This document shows, piece by piece, positions 20,479-33,011 of a stretch of 64,000 bases of DNA. Source of the stretch: Petrolisthes cinctipes (taxonomy: Eukaryota; Arthropoda; Malacostraca; Decapoda; Porcellanidae); the NCBI GenBank assembly GCA_033782935.1, contig JAWQEG010002503.1, forward strand, positions 1-64,000, in the 5' to 3' direction. How positions within the stretch are numbered: position 1 is the first letter of the stretch; each line of letters starts with the position of its first letter. Made by a program: the position numbers and the translations under genes. A model generated the notes under the pieces. The model did not search any database, was not told the origin of the DNA, and worked only from the letters and a program-made list of their open reading frames with translations.

Positions 20479-22664
20479 ATGGCTGAAGTACACATCATAG
20501 GACAACTTAGTGGTACTAGTGGGTTTCCTTGTGCCTCACTCTTCTGCAAGTGGTCCCTTCAACTAGGTAATGTGTTGGTAAAAATCTCATCTTGTGATAA
20601 CTGCCATAAGACCTTGGGCTGTATTTAAGAACATTCGTAGTGCATATGTTGGTGTGGTATTGGTACGACGGCTCCATAGACAAACAACACAAATGTTCTT
20701 GCATACAACCCCTTGTTATGCCCTGTATACTGTTGGTACTTGATGTCATGTTTTCTTTAAAGTGAAATTCTTTTGTTATTGAATTGAAAAGCTACTAATT
20801 CCTCCTAACCATGCCAGAAAATCGACGTCGTCAATGGTACTAATCGGAGATCTGTTTCCTGGTATAGTTTGAAGGAATCAGAGACCTACCAATTCACTAA
20901 CAAAAGAATCTCCCATTAAAGTAGCCTATGAATTATGATGTAAAATTCTTTCTCACCCCACACTTGTCAAATATAATTATAGAGAACCTCTGTTTCAGAT
21001 ATATTTGATTTAATTTTTTCTATGGCAAACCATTTATTTACCATCAGTTTATTTATTTACTGTATGTATTCTTGATTATGTATCAAGTTGCCGCATCTAA
21101 TGCTTCTAATTGTGAATGACTTTAGCACAATACTGAACCTATTCTTTACATTCTGATGGGAATAATATTCTGAACCTGTTCTTCATACATTCTGCTGGGA
21201 ATATGCAATATTGCCTTTTATATTTGCATAGCATAAACCAGCATATCAAATAAAGAATATAATAATTGTTTTTGTTTTAGGTGGTGGTTGGAAGGTAGTG
21301 GAGGGAGTGTCAGAGGGACAAACCCAAGCTGACCAGAGTGACACGGGCAATACCTCCACCTGGTGCCACCCCATTGACCTCCACCTTTCCACACGTGGCA
21401 TACAGGGTACTGTAGGCCTTCCTGTTATAACTTTTTTTTTAATGGTTCGGCAACACCAGGAGCATAATTAGGCCTACCTACTTGCACTGTCTGGAAAAAT
21501 TAAGAACAGATTACCAGTCCATATCCAAATCTTGAAGGAAGGAAGATCATAAAATTGAGAAATTATAGAGAATGATAGATAATTCCAAAAGTTAGCAGTT
21601 GAGCAAAAGAATGAAAGTTTATGATGTGTTAGCCTGGGATTGGATAACCTGATACAATGACTATGTTCATGTAAAAAAATGTGCTGAGAAACAAGCCACC
21701 TTATTGTAGTTCCAGTGATTTGTTTCATTAGATGTTAGCTGTCACTTGACTCTCTAAACTATTTCATCTACCATCTCACCAGGTTGGCCAAGACTCCTAC
21801 TGCAGGTGTACCGGCAAGATGATCTGGGTCGAGTGGACCTGTGTGGATATGGTGTGACCCACGTTCCCACCAGACCTGGTCACCACACCCTCGTCTGTCA
21901 CACATGGAGACCTGTAGGTATGTGGCAGGAGAGTAAGGATGAGGATGGAACTGTGTGTAAGGTTTGGTTTAGTTAGGTCAGACTTCTGGGTGTATAGGAT
22001 AGACTGTATTACCAGGAGTGTTGAGGATGAAGATGGAATTACACGTAAAGTTGGGTAAGGTAATGTAAAATTGTTAGACCAGTGGATGTGTTGTTTTTAA
22101 TATTCATCCTTCATTCACCCACAATATCACTCGGTTAAGTAGCGACACTATGCATGTACCATCACTTTCAGTCTCAGGAAAATACTCATCTATTCATCCC
22201 TTTTGTTTACTCACTTTTTCACTATCCCATATTCTATTTTTACTCTCATGTCCTCTTGTTAACACTTATCCATTGACCCAGGAACCTTTGGTGAAGAAGT
22301 GAGGAGAGCATTCCTTGGTGGTGGACCTCAATTACTGTCAACGGAATTCATTCACTCATCCCTGGAGCGCTACAGACTCCACACCATTGCTGCTGGCCTG
22401 GTGAATAGTTCTGGCTTCTGTGCAGTTGATGGTAGAAATATGATTCCAAAACATAGTCAACCACACAGCAGTGGTGCACTTTCCAGGTCCTCTAAGATTA
22501 CTTTTATAAGAAAAATGCGCACATATATGACTTTGCAATATAAAATATAATTTTGATTGTGTTTTCCTGAAGAATTTGTTCAGTGATCTTCATTTTTTTT
22601 TCAGGTTCATCTGGAACTCGGTATTATTTTGAGAAACTTTGAGAAGTATGGAGTCATATATTGA
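20479..22664 (+). CDS. B9D2: B9 domain-containing protein 2 (ciliary transition zone)
   Basis: Small C2-like B9 protein of the MKS/B9 complex that gates entry to the cilium, together with B9D1, MKS1 and the tectonics. Five coding exons: 20479-20566, 21281-21406, 21783-21917, 22282-22400, 22605-22664; all GT-AG and phases add up. The product is 175 aa, exactly the human length. Start [16 protein letters not shown] matches the conserved B9D2 N-terminus; further conserved blocks are [56 protein letters not shown] and the C-terminal [10 protein letters not shown]. An acceptor (TATTGCAG) ends at 20462, 16 bases before the ATG, so there is probably a 5' UTR intron. A tectonic gene, a partner of the same complex, begins 208 bp downstream on the same strand. 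Confidence 0.97.
20629..20712. mobile_element. Fold-back MITE, family B copy 2 (in B9D2 intron 1)
   Basis: Starts GGCTGTATTTAAGAACATTC and ends AAATGTTCTTGCATACAACC around GGTACGACGGCTCC. It is about 50 bases shorter than copy 1 because the right arm is internally deleted. Confidence 0.72.
20785..20895. repeat. GGAATCAG-type hairpin repeat, copy 4 (in B9D2 intron 1)
   Basis: Arms GCTACTAATTCCTCCTAACC with ATGCCAGAAA, and TTTCCTGGTATAGTTTGAAG with GAATCAGAGACC. A third hairpin copy within 0.9 kb. Confidence 0.83.
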
Positions 22665-22872
22665 GCTCACTGATGGAGAATCAACCCTATTAATCAACCA
22701 TCTAAAGATGGCTGTGCCATTATTACGACTTATTTACTGTACTTGTGAAGTTCCATATTTGCTTACTTAGCCTACTGTACTTGTGAAGTTCCATCTATTC
22801 ACTTTAAAACTTTGTTTTAGTTTTGAAGCTTTTAATTCAAGAAATTTTTAGGGTTTTTAGCTGTAAGTAAAC
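22665..22872 (+). other. 208-bp B9D2-tectonic intergenic gap
   Basis: Contains a 23-base direct repeat CTGTACTTGTGAAGTTCCAT (about 22737-22757 and 22784-22804). I see no AATAAA and no palindromic X-box. There is little room here for a separate terminator and promoter. Confidence 0.6.
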
Positions 22873-25800
22873 ATGACATCCAGAATTATCCCCAAGTGTG
22901 TGGTTTGGATGATAATGACTTTCAGTGTGTTGTTGAGACCATTGTTGAGTCAGGACACAGAAACTGATCTTGAAAAAGGTGACACTGAAACCACCTTGGC
23001 TACCCCATTTTCTGGCCGTGAGGAAAGCTACCCAGATTATTTTTGGGGCAATGAAACTGGCAACATTAATGGAACGTGGAACGAAACTGACAAGATCAAT
23101 GGCACAACCGATGCCCCCTCGGATACCTCAACCCTTCCTCCAACGACCCCAGTCACTGATGCACCCACCACCACCCCAGATTCAATGACTGAGAGTGACT
23201 TCCTGATTGATGATTTCTGTATCTGTGACCTCAAGGTGGGTCTCTACATTGCTGCTCAGCGAATGTTTCACACTTTTTTTTTCTTTCTTTTCTTTTCTTT
23301 TCTTTCTTTCTTTCTTTTCAACCATGGTCATTTTTTCATCATCAAAACTTCATACATTAAATATGAAGGCAAATCATGAGGGTAAAAATATGCATGATGG
23401 TATTGCACCACAGAACAGATAAGGACAACTGAGACTGAAGCTCACAGATTTATGTACAAAAGCTGTTGAGTACATTTGTTCTCATATGAATTAGTATTTA
23501 GAAGATGTATATCAAACCATATCATAGTGTGGCTATACTGATGGTGATGTGGAGGATAACTACTACTACTTGTACCTTTCCCATTATAAATTGTTGCCTT
23601 GTTCCCCACCCACTCCACAGGTTGGGTCGTGTGATGTCAACTGTTGCTGTGATGAGGATTGCACCCGTGAGGATCGTATGGTTTTCTCTCACTGCAGCAC
23701 TCGACCACAGCCTGTCCTTGGTCAGTATTTTGGTTTTGTGTGAGGCAGATTCTTAGTTTTATCAGTGCTGCATCATCCCAGAAAAACATTAAACGTTCCT
23801 CTCTCTCTCTCACCCAGACAACCGTTATTGCTACCAGAAGCATTTAGCGTTCAGCAACAACACCGAATACCATACAGAGGTGGTCAAGGAGGGGCTGTTT
23901 TGTATCATCACCGACAACCTCCCTCAGCGCACCACCTACACTGAGGCTAAGGTTCAAGTTTGTTATGGCCATTGTATTGTCTTCTCAATGTCCTCTTTGC
24001 TTCATCATGCCTCATTTTATTGCAATACTTTCCATTTGTCAGTCACAGTAATTCTGATTTTTCTTACCAGGGGGCGAGGTCACTGGAGGAATATGAAAAG
24101 CTGAACCAAGACTCAAAATATTTCCCCTGGAAGACGAGTCATTTACCAGTGCCAAGTTTCTCTGAGACTGGGTATTTGGCAGGTGGACCTGTGTGGGGCA
24201 TTGATCCTGCTGGGAACATCTTTGTGATAGGTTTGTTGGTTAATAGCTTGGAGGGTGGTGGGAAGAGAAGAGAAGTTAAAGTTGTAATAATAATAATTAT
24301 AATAATGATAATGCAGTAATAATAATAATAATCGGATCTTTTCTCTTAAAAATAGGATATTTCTATTTTCACTCTGTCTCCTACTCAGGTGTGCCCAGCT
24401 CGGTAATAGGGAGTGGGTGTGAAGCAAGGGAATCTCTACGTTACCTAGAGACCACAAAATCTGATTGTATATGGGTGCAGGACTCCATACTCGACCACTG
24501 TCATGCTACTTCACACTTTAGTCTTCCTGCATTGGTAGCATTCTACGTGGTTGCTGATCCCAGTCGCTTGTTCCAGGTTAGAACCAGTGGTGGTATATCT
24601 GACAACATGCCCCAAAATTTAGTGTTTTTGGGGCATGGATATAAACAAAGATATACAAAAAGTAACCATGTCATCCATTGATAGTATTGATGTGTTGTTC
24701 CCTCCTAGGAGTGCTCCATCTTGTGTTTGTCTCCATCATATGAAGTGCTTGGCACACAGGAGATTTCTCTTAAACTGTGGGAAGCCTTTATTTAGAAAAC
24801 CATGACAGCAGCTGCAGTCAGATTGAGGTGAAGTTGGAGTAGAGACTCAGAGGAGACATTGGATATCACTGAGAAGAGTCTTTTACTGTAAATTTATACT
24901 TTATTCTGGTACATTTGATGTAGGGCTTTAATGATCAGGAGACATTTTTTCCAGTATAAAGCAATTATAGTGATGTTATGTAAGACATCCAACACTTTTA
25001 CAGAATGCTAGCATCAGCACCACAGAGGAGACAGCCACAACAGTGACCTCTTCCACAGAAGCTTCTACCACATACTCTGATATCATGACAGATACCACCT
25101 CACCAGACCTACCCACGTCCACCCCACTCTTTGACTTACCAGAGGCCGAGTTATTTGAAGGAAATCTGAAAGTTGTGGATATATTAGAACATGAGGACAG
25201 GTTCAACAACTGGCAGATTCCTGATGATGTGAATGAAATGGTGTTATTGCCTGTGAAAGTATACATGTGTTTCAATCAAGACGGTGAGGAAAATTGTACA
25301 GAGACAAGCTTTAGTGATTTACCCAAGCCCACGTACAGCAGAGAAGTTTGTGGGAATGTGGTTAGACACATTCACTACATCTTTACACACAATGGAACTA
25401 TGGGAATCGTTGAGGCTCGAGCCAATGTGTACCTCACCAACCTCACAAAGGATATGGTGCGCTTCTCGCAGATGTTCCAGAGCAAATTTGTGTGGGCATC
25501 AGCAAAGGAACAAATGGTGTTGGAGAGGAGTGGCAGGCCAGGCTACATCATTGGGAAGCCAGTGATTCTTGGTACACTGGTTGGGAATGTCACAGAAGAT
25601 GGTGAGTGAACCTGGTCTGTTATTGTTAATGGTTTTGGTATGTATAGTCATGGAAGCAAGTTTCCTGACCAAGTTTAGCCTGTGGTAGTCAATGGTATCA
25701 TTGTTTTATTTAAACAAGCAAAACTTAATAACAATATATTAATGGTGGATCATTGCTAACATGAGTGACAGCTCATTACAAGTGAAATTATAGAAGCTTG

Positions 25801-27419
25801 GGGGTGGAATATGCTTAAGGATGAAATATACCATGCTTAGGAGGGCCCTCTGAATCTGTTTCCTACTGGTGTTGCCAATTTCAGTCTTATCACATTCAAA
25901 TCCCTTGGAGGAATGGAAAAGCATGTAAGAGATTGGCCATGTCTCTTTTCATTACATTGTCCAGGAAGATTTTAATGTTATTTAAGTGTCTTAGGGACCC
26001 TTACACTCATTAATAGGGTGGAAGAGGACAATTCTTTTGCCTGTTACTTACATGTACATTTTTTGTACATTCCAGGAGAGAAGAGGGAGGCTATTTCTCT
26101 CAACCCTGACCCCAGGCAGTGGCTCACCATCCTTAGTGGTGGGAGATTGGGGAACTGTGGTGAGGCCAGGTCCCAGGTCAAGTTTGGAGTGGAGGTGAGG
26201 TCAGGATGTGTGGTAGAGGTGACTCAGACTGACCTAACTCATTGCAGCAAGCTACAACAGCAATTTCTTGACCTTCTCATGGGACCCATTCTTCAGGAGG
26301 CAGGTGAGCTGGGGCAATAATCATGATTATCAAGCTTTAGTACTCTAGTAAGTAGTGGTCCTCCTATTTTCCTGGTCAGAAGAAAGTAAAAAAAGAATGT
26401 GACAATAAGTTTAATTTATTTTGATTAGTACTGTAGTTGTAAGTTTGGTAAGATTAGTTAAGAAGAAGATGGTATGAAGTGTAGGGTTTTATATGGAAGG
26501 CAAGGTTTGAAAAGATTACATGAAATTAGGTGAAATGGATAAAAAACAATTATGGTACTTCCACAGAGACAGAGATGCTGAGAGTGGCAACCTTTGGAGA
26601 CTCTAGTATCCATAATGCTGGGGACTGGGTACCTTTGTTGGTGCCAGAGCTACCACGCTTTGCGGCATATTCAGGTGAGGTTTTGTGCCTTGGAGGAGGA
26701 GAGATGGGGATCGTGTAGAAATGGTAAAAGAGTTGAATGTTAAATGTAGATATGTGTAGAGTTCAGCTAACCTTGCATGTTCTGTACTTGAATTCACTGT
26801 GACTAAACTCATTTCAACTTATCTCAACTAACCTTACTTCCCACCTCTCCTTTTATACTATAGTATATGTCATCAATCATATGTCACCTTTAATTAATTA
26901 TCCTTTAGATATTGCAATCAACTTAATCATAATTAACATTACTGCACAGTACTGTAGTTTATATTAAGAGTAGAAAAGTTCATTGTCAAGTATGAATGTT
27001 CTGCCACAGGCCAGACATCAGGAGGCTACAAGTGCTCAGAGCTGACATTGTCCATGCACTTGGAAATCGCCTTCACTCTACAGGGTGCCCTGGCAAACCC
27101 TCAGGCCAAAATTATAGCCGTCGTTCTAAGGTTTGGGAGTCCGCAAACTTTGGAGTTTATCTGCAATTCAATCAATTGCAACATCCAGTGTGGGTCCCCT
27201 GACTGCCATAACATCCAAGGGGTGGAGTTGGTGTCATCAGTTGCATTTGTTGATGCTACACAGCCTTCAGAGCCAGCCTATGCCAGCCCTCCCACCTGGG
27301 AAGTTAAGCTTCCCTATGATTTTTTCTATCCTTTTCTTCCAGCAGCTTCCAGCCATTTGCAAGGAGAGGTTATATGTATTATGGCTGCCTATTGTACTGC
27401 TTGGTTGTTGTGCTATTAA
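22873..27419 (+). CDS. TCTN: Tectonic family protein (ciliary transition zone)
   Basis: Secreted or membrane-associated glycoprotein of the MKS/B9 complex, needed for ciliary membrane composition and Hedgehog signalling in vertebrates. Nine coding exons: 22873-23235, 23621-23720, 23818-23951, 24071-24230, 24389-24576, 25004-25601, 26076-26303, 26567-26674, 27010-27419; all phases agree, about 762 aa. Residues 1-27 are a signal peptide (hydrophobic VVWMIMTFSVLLRPLL). A Thr/Pro/Ser-rich stalk with N-glycosylation sites follows, then the tectonic hallmark Cys cluster CICDLKVGSCDVNCCCDEDC (116-135). Later blocks include GGPVWGID and a C-terminal WEVKLPYDFFYPFL, as in other tectonics. Exon 6 adds a Ser/Thr-rich insert. 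The C-terminus ends in a hydrophobic stretch (ICIMAAYCTAWLLCY); I cannot tell whether it is TCTN1, 2 or 3, and a further 3' splice after 27350 is possible. Confidence 0.93.
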
Positions 27420-29304
27420 CTACATGTAATATATTCATTCTCACAGGTTCACAACTGAGTACTGTATCAGAATGGATGCTAGTCATCAGATTATAGGTAT
27501 CTTTTTAATACTATATTTTAAACTTTGATTGTTTAGGATTTCCCAATGATTATTAAAATTTTGGGGAGCTAACACAAGTAAATTTTTTTTTTATCTTGCT
27601 AATCTATTGGAGAGAAATGCATTTTATCATAAGGTATGACCAGAGAAACACAACGTAATTTTACAGTGCCTTTTGATAAATTCGATGTGCTATTAGTCAT
27701 GCAGGTGAAAGTAAGATTGCATGACAAAAGTTTTACTGTACAGATGAGTTTGAAATATTGCTTCATTTTACAATATGGAAGAGGCTGATATAATTAAGGT
27801 AAAAGTAATTGCATATACTGTATTGCTAAGTAACTGTTAAGGTGAAAGATACCTTGTGTACGTATCCTTAGTTATCAATTCAGAAAATATGATGTGAAAT
27901 ATGTGCCTTGTAATGCAGTAGAAGTGAAGTGCTCTTACAGGGTGAGATGATATAGTAAATTAGAGACATACAGTGCTGCTGTCACATGGTACTTTATTGT
28001 CGGCAAGATGCTGATGGTGGGTTGGATGTTGCTTATTTCCCCAAACCATGCCTCATCAAATACTGTAGTACCATATCATAAACATTAGGGACTGAGTGAC
28101 TGCATATCAGCTGTAATTTAGCAAACTCCACCACATTTTACAACCAAGCAAACAGTTTGCAAAATATGGTAGTGTTTGGTAGGCTCAATACCACCCCATT
28201 TTACAAACAGTTGCAGTAGTCTTCAAAATAGAGTCGGTGGAGTCATGATAAGAAGGGAGAAGATAAGAGACCAGAAGTAGCTGAAGCCCTGAAGGAAAAA
28301 GTGTGTGATAATTTCTTATTAAAATAATTCTGATAGCCAGTAAAAATATAGTTCATGTTTTGGATACCTCAGATGGTGCTTATGTACTGTAGGTCCTATC
28401 ACAGCCAATATAATTAATTACCAAAGAAATATTAAAACGCTTGATATATGTCTAGTCAGTACAGTACTGTATATGCATACGGTATTTAATTGATGCTGTG
28501 TAAATCTTGATGTATCAGTAAACAGGATAGGATTAGTATATTTATTTCTCCATTAAGCTTAACCCTAAGTGTGCCAAGCATTATTAGATTTTGTGCCATG
28601 CCCAGTGCTAGGCAATTGTTTATGATTATTTTTTTCATAAACAGATATATTAGGATAAAAATGAATGTCCATGTTCTGGCTGAAATGGGTTCAAATAGGC
28701 ATCAAAGCTATTTTTTTACATAAGATTGTTGATTTAATACCCTGAGGTAATTGCTAATGACTTTTATAAACCCTTTTTTGTCGTAATCCAATTACTGTAG
28801 TCATATTTATACACACGTCATAAAGACCAACAAATATCAATTCAAAAAATAATTTCTGATTTATTTATCTCACTTTTATTCTTGGTTGTGAAGGAAAATT
28901 AGACCTATGAGAACATAAACATTTTTACAAGATTACTAAAGTGTTTATGGCTACGCGAATTTTGGACAACTTGTTCATACAGTAATTTTACAGACCGGGC
29001 AGTGGGCGTGTGACCGTGCATAAATATAAAGAATGGCGCATTGCAGGTTAAGAAGTATTCTAAAGTACCATTATATTTAAGTGCTTTATATAACAAGTAG
29101 ATTTTATATTGATAATATTTTGTAGTTTATCTTATAATGTTATTTTTACTATATATTTTCAAAGGTAAAAGGATAAATCTTTAAGAGTAAGTTTTGCTAC
29201 AGCAATAAAATAATAATTAATGTTGCATATAATTATTTACACCTTGTATATTGGCAGGCAGTTCACTACTTTACAAGTTTTTTATAGATTTAAAATTTTA
29301 TTAA
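27420..29304. other. Intergenic AT-rich DNA downstream of tectonic
   Basis: No gene recognised. AT-rich with frequent TACTGTA; it likely includes the tectonic 3' UTR. The region 28015-28065 (TATTTCCCCAAACCATGCC) looks like a worn end of the GGAATCAG hairpin family. Confidence 0.5.
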
Positions 29305-29570
29305 CGTACAGTTGCAAGCTGATGACTTCAGGCCACCCGCTGCACCACCCTGTTGTGGTAAGGTGTACAAGTTTTTCTGGCAACAGTGATATGGTCATGG
29401 ATCTTCTCTGAGGGGTTCAATATGCCGTAGTTTCAAAACGTCGTCACTCAGGTACACTAAACCCCTCAGAGAAGATCCATGATGATATCACTGTTGCCGG
29501 ATTAAAAATGCACCTTACCACTATAGGGTGGTGCAGCAGGTGGCCTCGAGTCATCGGCTCGCAACTGTAC
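29305..29570. mobile_element. 266-bp fold-back MITE, family C
   Basis: Palindrome along its full length. Left GTACAGTTGCAAGCTGATGA pairs with right TCATCGGCTCGCAACTGTAC; the inner arms CATGGATCTTCTCTGAGGGG and CCCCTCAGAGAAGATCCATG are perfect. TA plus CAG ends suggest Tc1/mariner-type mobilisation. Confidence 0.9.
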
Positions 29571-30934
29571 ATTACTCATATCTTTATATGTTAATATGTG
29601 GCCTGTTCTATTTTAGTTTTAGTCAGTCTAGAACTCGGAGAAAAGAATACATTTAGATTGTGTATAACTAAGAGAATAGGAAAATATTTTTCAATGTACA
29701 ACTAGAATATTTTCCTTGTACAGTATTCTATAACTGCCAAATATATCAAGGTACCTTAAGCATCCACAAAATTCAGTAACTTCCACAACATACTTTAGGA
29801 TCAAGTGCATGCATAGAAACAGTTTTACTTGTGCGTTCATTGATGTACTTCCGTCGTGATACACTATTACCTATTTCTTATTGCAGTATTTTAAGTTTCT
29901 GCCTTTGACCTTCCATTTTCCACTGGGTCAATCCCTCGTTTACACACTGTATATTCATTATATGCCCATAACCTCAGAGCATAATCAATGTTAACTCTTC
30001 TGCATAATCATTATTACTCAAAATTTCACTTCATAAGATGCAGTACATATGCACAGCAAGTTACTATAGTCCTTGCGCTTCAAGGAGTCCATTCTGGGTG
30101 GGGCAGAAGTTGGAATTCCCCTGAGGTCATCATTGCCACTGTGGAACCTTCCATCACGGGTGGTGGTCAGGCAGGAAATGAGTTAGTGACCCAGTATCGC
30201 CTTGGCGTGGGAACATGGGGACACAGGTCTGTGCTGCCTGGTGTCATAGAATTTATTTAAATCGTTGTTATAATCCAAAAAGTGAAACTCATTGTATTAC
30301 ACGTACAGCTTCCTTTACAATATACAGAAAAAAAATCAAATGGCACATAGATGGGAAATAAGAGAGAAGCATGTACTAAAGTTGATTTGGCAACATGGCT
30401 AGTGGTAAATCACAATGCCTGCCACACCCAGAATGGAATAGCCTTTAGATTATGTATACTGTATAGTATTCATATTGACTAAAAAATTCCATACATATTG
30501 CTGACAGAAAAAGGTTAGCAGAGTAAATTTTTTTGAAGTCATTAACCAGTGAGCTACATAATTACAGCATGAATTTAGTTACAGTAAAACAATAGTAATT
30601 AGTATTGCATTTTATAGGGTGTCATATTTACATACTGTACACTGTAGACATTTTAAGCATTACAAAGCTTGTCTTCATTTTTTTTTTGCCAGGCACAAAT
30701 AGTTTACACACATTATTTTATTAAATGAGGAGGAATTTTTATTGATTACAATTAATTAATGATAATGGAATTTACTGGTGCTTCATGCAAACTGTCAGTG
30801 TTTATGGTACTACATTAGACTAATGTTATATTGATAACCAGTGCACCATGGAGTGCCTGGCATATTGAAGACTTGTTACAAAGGTCATGGACCAACAGAA
30901 ATAAAAATAAATAATCTTGTTTCCATAACAGAAG
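29571..30934. other. Intergenic DNA between tectonic and ECHDC1
   Basis: No gene recognised. It probably includes the ECHDC1 3' UTR at its right end (TTTATT, the minus-strand AATAAA complement, occurs near 30717). An open frame of about 90 codons at 29988-30260 has no recognisable content. Confidence 0.45.
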
Positions 30935-32714
30935 TCATTTATGCTTTATGTTCCTCTCTAAGGCCCTGACATTGGCTGGACCACCCCAGAGAGGAGCAAA
31001 GTTGAGTCTCTCCTTCAGCGCTGCATCATGTAATGGTAGGTCCCTGGCTCCCACCACTATGTTCTTCATGGCCTGGATCACCTGTTGTTGAGACACAAGT
31101 GTTGAATAACAAGTACAAAAAAGTGAGCTGGAATTCAAAGCCTCCTTATGCTGAACATGGTATCTGCTAACAACACTTTGCAAGAATTGTAAGTCGTTAT
31201 TTGAAACTAGCTCACACTAGTGTCTTTCCTTGGGATTGTAGGAGGTACAACATGGATAAATTTCAGGTAGGTTTGAATCCCAGCTTTTTTTATGCTTTTT
31301 CTTCAATCTCTCATAGCTGTAACTGGTAATAGTAGAAGTACACGTAGTTGCAGTTTTAACCCAGTTTTCCAGTTCCAATATGAAACTAGGAGTACCTGTA
31401 TGTATATTAATTGTACTATACGATATCACCATCTTTACCTGAGGTTCATGTTGTGTGAAGTGAGTCAGCCAGGCCAGTGTGTCTTCTTGTCTTCTCTTTG
31501 ATTCTACCATGTGACTGGCAAGTCCTAGCTTCATAGCCTGCCTCCCATCTACTTTCTTACAAGTCAAGAACAACTCTAGGGCTGCACTGGGGCCAAGTAT
31601 ATTAACTAGTCGTGTACCACCACCCCAACCCAGGGCCACACCCATCTTTGCTTGGACAAAACTAATTTCTCCAGCATCTGTGAAGATACGATAGTCAGTT
31701 GCAGTGGTTAGTTCAGCTCCTCCACCAATTGCTTTGCCATGTACCAGACACACTGTGACCAGAGGTAGGCAGTAAAGTCTCATGAGTGCATCATGCATGA
31801 ATGTGGACATAAGGAGGCCATCCTGAGGGTTACTAATGCTCCTGACAGTGGTAAGATCACCTCCAGAGCAGAAGGTGTCACCCTCAGAGCACAGAATCAC
31901 AGCCTTCCCATGGGACCAATTTTCCAGTTCCTGTGTGATGTCCCACAGTGCCACCATCATCTGACCTGTAAGTATTGGGATGGATAAAGTAGACGTATAC
32001 ACTACTGTAAGTAATCAGTTATGGGCTACACAAACAAAAATCCATTTCTGCAAACTATTCCTAACCTGCAAAAAAATATTATTCACAAATCTCTTGCAAA
32101 TTGCTATTTTGTAAAGGCAGTTGGTTAACTGTTGATTTATTTCATCCTATGCAACACAGCATGATCAGGGTCATTACACCAACATTTGTGCACATCACAT
32201 TGATACCAAAGCTTGAACTTTATAATACAAACAAACTTATACTGTACAGTCTCTGACAAAAGCGACGCCCCTCGCCTTGAGGTACACTTAACCAGACGCA
32301 CAAGCTTTTGTTTCCATACTATGATAATTTTCATATAATTACTTTAAAACCAACTCTCCCTCCTCTCAGCCACTGCCTTCCTCTACACTGAAGCAGTGGC
32401 TGCAGGTTTCAAATGGGTCAATGAGAGGGGTGTACTCTGACCAAAATGAAGTTAAACTTTAACTTCATCTCCATCCCAAGAGTAAACTTACCTGAGAGAG
32501 CATTTTTCCTCTGTGGGTGACTGAGTGTGATGGTGGCCACTCCTGTCCCCTCATCCTTCACCAGTGACACTTGGCCTTCTCCAAGACCCTTCAGCCTCTC
32601 CCTGGCCTGGGGTACAAGAGTGGCACTGCTGCTGCTGCTGCAATTCAACTTTTGCAGCCATACCAAGTAAGCTGCTCTACTAAGTAACTTTTGATGAACC
32701 CATCTGGAGAGCAT
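30935..32714 (-). CDS. ECHDC1: Ethylmalonyl-CoA decarboxylase (enoyl-CoA hydratase domain-containing 1)
   Basis: A crotonase-fold cytosolic enzyme that destroys ethylmalonyl-CoA and methylmalonyl-CoA formed by acetyl-CoA carboxylase side reactions. Three coding exons: 32492-32714, 31439-31965, 30935-31081; total 298 aa (human 307), phases consistent. Conserved crotonase features: ATITLSHPQRKNALSG near 60-75, first oxyanion-hole loop FCSGGDL (106-112), second loop AIGGGAELTTA (153-163), GWGGGTRLV about 25 residues later, and the family-specific C-terminal WGGPAN (281-286). The N-terminus MLSRWVHQKLLSRAAYLVW is basic and hydrophobic, so mitochondrial import is conceivable, though the vertebrate enzyme is cytosolic. 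Confidence 0.95.
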
Positions 32715-32817
32715 TTCTTTCTAAGTGACTGCAAAGTTATACAGTAAATATTAAATTTTAAAATTTGTTATGGCAAAGAGTATCAATGGTATTTATCTAA
32801 ACAATTGCCATTTTGTA

Positions 32818-33011
32818 GCAGTGTTGCCAGATCCGGCTAGGTCCCAGTATTTTGCATCAGTCAGTTCCTGGTACTTTACCACGGTTATTTCCTGGTAGTT
32901 TGCCCAGGTTAGGTCCCGGTAGTCTGCTGTGGTCTAGGTTAGGTAAGGTAAGGTCAGGCTAATTTCAAAATCTTGGAAATGGGGTATTTCCGAAGAAAAT
33001 GCCATAGAAGT
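32818..33011 (+). repeat. CAGTGTTGCCAGATCCGG repeat, copy 1
   Basis: Begins GCAGTGTTGCCAGATCCGGC, contains repeated sub-units GGTTAGGTCCCGGTAGTCTG and CCTGGTAGTTTGC, then GGTCTAGGTTAGGTAAGGT and TCTTGGAAATGGGG, ending ATGCCATAGAAG. Related copies at 33890 and 34101. Confidence 0.88.

Noticed and set aside
29988..30260. 90-aa open frame as a gene
   Set aside because: No recognisable domain, no splice partner, and single isolated ORF in AT-rich intergenic DNA.
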